DNA from: Candidatus Calescibacterium sp.
GTDB taxonomy: Bacteria > DRYD01
NCBI GenBank assembly: GCA_025057615.1
Contig: JANXBF010000001.1
Coordinates: forward strand, 1-33,687
DNA: 33,687 bases
Reading direction: 5' to 3'
Positions 31,482-33,687 of the stretch are shown piece after piece. The position numbers were made by a program, and so were the translations under genes. How positions within the stretch are numbered: the first letter of the stretch is position 1; each line of letters starts with the position of its first letter. Below the pieces are notes generated by a model, which saw only the letters and a program-made list of their open reading frames with translations, had not been told where the DNA came from and searched no databases.

Positions 31482-33687
31482 AGTGGCAATGAGAAATAGA
31501 ATGTCGTTCCTTTATTTAATTCACTTTTAACCCAAACTTTCCCTTTATGAAGCTCCACAATTCTTTTAGTTATATACAATCCCAATCCTTTACCAACTAT
31601 TTTCTTCTTCTGAGTATCATGTGTTCTATAATATTTCTCAAATACTTTATCAATTTCCTCAACTGGTATTCCTATACCCTGATCAGAAACACTGATAACA
31701 ACCTCTTTACTCTTAATCTCAAGGTTAATAGTGATCTTTCCACCAGTGGGAGAGTACTTAACTGCATTGGATAAAAGATTATGTAAAACCTGTTCAATTT
31801 TATCCTTATCAGCGTAGATAACTACGCTATTGACACTAGAAGAAACAAAAAAATCAAAATTTACATAACTGATTTTAAAAATATCAACAACTTTATTGAT
31901 AACTTTAATAATATCAAACTTAACAGGATTTATTTTTAGGATATTTCCTTCCAATTTTCTCAGATCCATCAAATTATTAAGCATTCTATTTATCCTATCT
32001 ATTTCAGAATTTATAACTCTTAAATAGGAATCTCTCTGATCAGGAGTTATTTTATCAGGATACCTCAGAAGAGCTGAAAGATATCCCTTCATAGTAGTCA
32101 AAGGAGTCTTTATATCGTGAGATATGGTGGCAACAAAATCATCCTTCTCCTTCTCAAGATTCTTTTGCTCAGTAACATCTTTAAGCACAATAAGATAGTT
32201 ATAGATATCACTTTCTTCCAACATAATATCTTCAGAATCAATAGGAAAATGCAACAACGAAAAATTATATTTTATTATTTTCACTTTGTCATCATATTCA
32301 AAAACAGCTTCACCGTTTATAGTATCCGTTCCCTCTTCAACATATCTCTTAACTAAATCTTCACAACTGAGTATTTTTTGAATAATATCACCAGATTTAT
32401 CAATAAGAAGATCATTGATGAAAAATCTTCTTTCAATAATATCAGTAGGTTTATGAGCTATCTCCAATATATCAACAGCACTCTTATTAATTAGTAAAAC
32501 CCTCTTCTCCAAATCTATAACAATAATACCGTCATTCATAACCTCAAAAACTTCAAAAAGTATTCTCTTGTCCTTAACATTCAAATAGTAAAGAAACATA
32601 TTGTTATAAATCATAGAAAGCATTTTTTGCATAAGATTGAAAACCTGAATCTCAAACTGAGAATAACTCAAATTATCAGAAACAGCAATAGCAAAAGAGT
32701 TATAGTACTCATAAAACTGAGAATACCTCGCATCATAAAAAGGAATAATAAAAATCAAATGATTAGTGTCTGAAAAAAAAGTGTTAATAAACTGATATTT
32801 ACTTTCATAATTTTTATCCTTTTCAAATATCATCACCTTATCAAGAGAGTAAACAAATTCCCGAGGAACACTTAAAGAATAAGGATAATTACAGTCTTCA
32901 TTATCAAAAACTTTAATATACTCCAAACTGAATTCCATAATGTTGCTCAAAGAATACTCCTTTTTCTCTTTGAAAATAAACAAGTTTTTGAACCCCAACT
33001 TAGAAATAATAATATACAAATATTCAAACACTCTATTTAGATTACTCTGTCCATCTTGGAAATACAGAACTTTCAAGAACTCCTGAACAAGATTATATAT
33101 ATACCTTATTTTTTCGAGTGTTTCTTGATTCTTTATGACTAACAATCTTCTTGACAGTTCTTTAGAAACAGAAGCTAAAAATGCTCTTTCATCTTTACTT
33201 AACTCAACATTACTTCCAAAAAATATTAAAATGCTACCAACCTTCTCATCACCCAAATTTAAAGGTATATTAACAATTGACCTTATATTACTATAATAAA
33301 ATTTCATAATTAACTTAAAATCCTCATCACCTTTATACACAACCCTAAAATCAGATAGAAAGTTAATTATATTATAACTATCCATAGATTTTTCTATTTC
33401 TCTTAAATTATATCTTATATTCTCTTGCAAGTACTCAGGAATATTCCAAAAAATTACCTTATCGAATCTCTTAATTATCTTATGAAAAAAGAGCACAACA
33501 ATAGAATTAATCCTATAACCAATAAAAGAATCAAGAATATTGACAAAATTAGATATCCTTTTCTCAAAATCCTCAACGCTTGAAATGGAATTAATATATT
33601 TATTCATATCCTCTTTCAAATTGGAATACTTTATTCTATTTTCAAGACCAATCATCTTCTCATGATAACCAAATATTTCTTGTTCCA
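31478..33687 (-). CDS. Soluble sensor histidine kinase, open at the window edge
   Basis: The protein has at least 725 residues from ATG 33655. From the N-terminus it shows two GAF-like regions (about 20-180 and 200-360), a PAS-like domain (about 365-495, VMNDGIIVIDLEKRVLLIN), a HisKA dimerisation domain with His513 in SHDIKTPLTTMKGY, and an ATPase domain with N box HNLLSNAVKYSP, G1 SDQGIGIP and G2 GKGLGLYITKRIVE. No membrane segments are seen, so it is cytoplasmic. The frame continues upstream of ATG 33655 (EQEIFGYHEK) to the window edge and no ribosome site precedes that ATG, so the real start may lie outside. It pairs with the OmpR-type regulator downstream. Confidence 0.93.
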   Translation of the reverse strand, partial: EQEIFGYHEKMIGLENRIKYSNLKEDMNKYINSISSVEDFEKRISNFVNILDSFIGYRINSIVVLFFHKIIKRFDKVIFWNIPEYLQENIRYNLREIEKSMDSYNIINFLSDFRVVYKGDEDFKLIMKFYYSNIRSIVNIPLNLGDEKVGSILIFFGSNVELSKDERAFLASVSKELSRRLLVIKNQETLEKIRYIYNLVQEFLKVLYFQDGQSNLNRVFEYLYIIISKLGFKNLFIFKEKKEYSLSNIMEFSLEYIKVFDNEDCNYPYSLSVPREFVYSLDKVMIFEKDKNYESKYQFINTFFSDTNHLIFIIPFYDARYSQFYEYYNSFAIAVSDNLSYSQFEIQVFNLMQKMLSMIYNNMFLYYLNVKDKRILFEVFEVMNDGIIVIDLEKRVLLINKSAVDILEIAHKPTDIIERRFFINDLLIDKSGDIIQKILSCEDLVKRYVEEGTDTINGEAVFEYDDKVKIIKYNFSLLHFPIDSEDIMLEESDIYNYLIVLKDVTEQKNLEKEKDDFVATISHDIKTPLTTMKGYLSALLRYPDKITPDQRDSYLRVINSEIDRINRMLNNLMDLRKLEGNILKINPVKFDIIKVINKVVDIFKISYVNFDFFVSSSVNSVVIYADKDKIEQVLHNLLSNAVKYSPTGGKITINLEIKSKEVVISVSDQGIGIPVEEIDKVFEKYYRTHDTQKKKIVGKGLGLYITKRIVELHKGKVWVKSELNKGTTFYFSLPL

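Overview
This window is AT-rich bacterial chromosome from a lineage I cannot name. The clues are low GC, a beta' subunit of about 1660 residues with a Thermotoga/Thermus-style N-terminal insert, a beta subunit with an uncommon Cys-rich insert, a ferredoxin-dependent 2-oxoacid oxidoreductase subunit (suggesting an anaerobic lifestyle), and MraY (a peptidoglycan wall). All three stop codons are used and TGA ends many genes, so the code is standard. I see no tRNA, rRNA, CRISPR array, insertion sequence or phage gene. No gene-free stretch exceeds about 175 bp.

Layout. Positions 1-605 (+) hold a small membrane protein of DUF996 type whose frame is broken by an early TGA. Positions 597-2355 (-) hold a three-gene set: NUDIX hydrolase, secreted protein of unknown function, GNAT acetyltransferase. 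Positions 2452-2797 (+) are the tmRNA gene ssrA, followed 5 nt later by a membrane-anchored alpha/beta-hydrolase (+) that starts at TTG without a ribosome site. From 4099 to the right edge every gene is on the minus strand, tightly packed and often overlapping by 1-4 bases.

The minus-strand train, in transcription order, is: histidine kinase (open at the window edge), 194-residue unknown, OmpR-type response regulator, ROK sugar kinase, purine nucleoside phosphorylase, membrane GAF/degenerate-GGDEF protein, mraY, 2-oxoacid:ferredoxin oxidoreductase beta subunit, tpiA, MgtC-like protein, SRPBCC protein, acyl-ACP-reductase-like protein, miaB, degenerate TIGR01777 epimerase, rdgB, uvrA. A weak terminator and a clear promoter (TTGCTG-17-TATAAA) come next, then rpoB, rpoC, a GldG-like protein, a DUF4340-like protein and an FHA/zinc-ribbon protein.

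The first block mixes signalling, nucleoside salvage, wall synthesis, central carbon metabolism, fatty-acyl reduction, tRNA modification and genome maintenance. The second couples the core RNA polymerase to a GldG/DUF4340 pair. The most striking points are the tandem zinc-ribbon insert in RpoB, the AAR-like reductase coupled to an SRPBCC protein, the epimerase that has lost its glycines, the unknown protein wedged between kinase and response regulator, and the in-frame TGA in the first gene.
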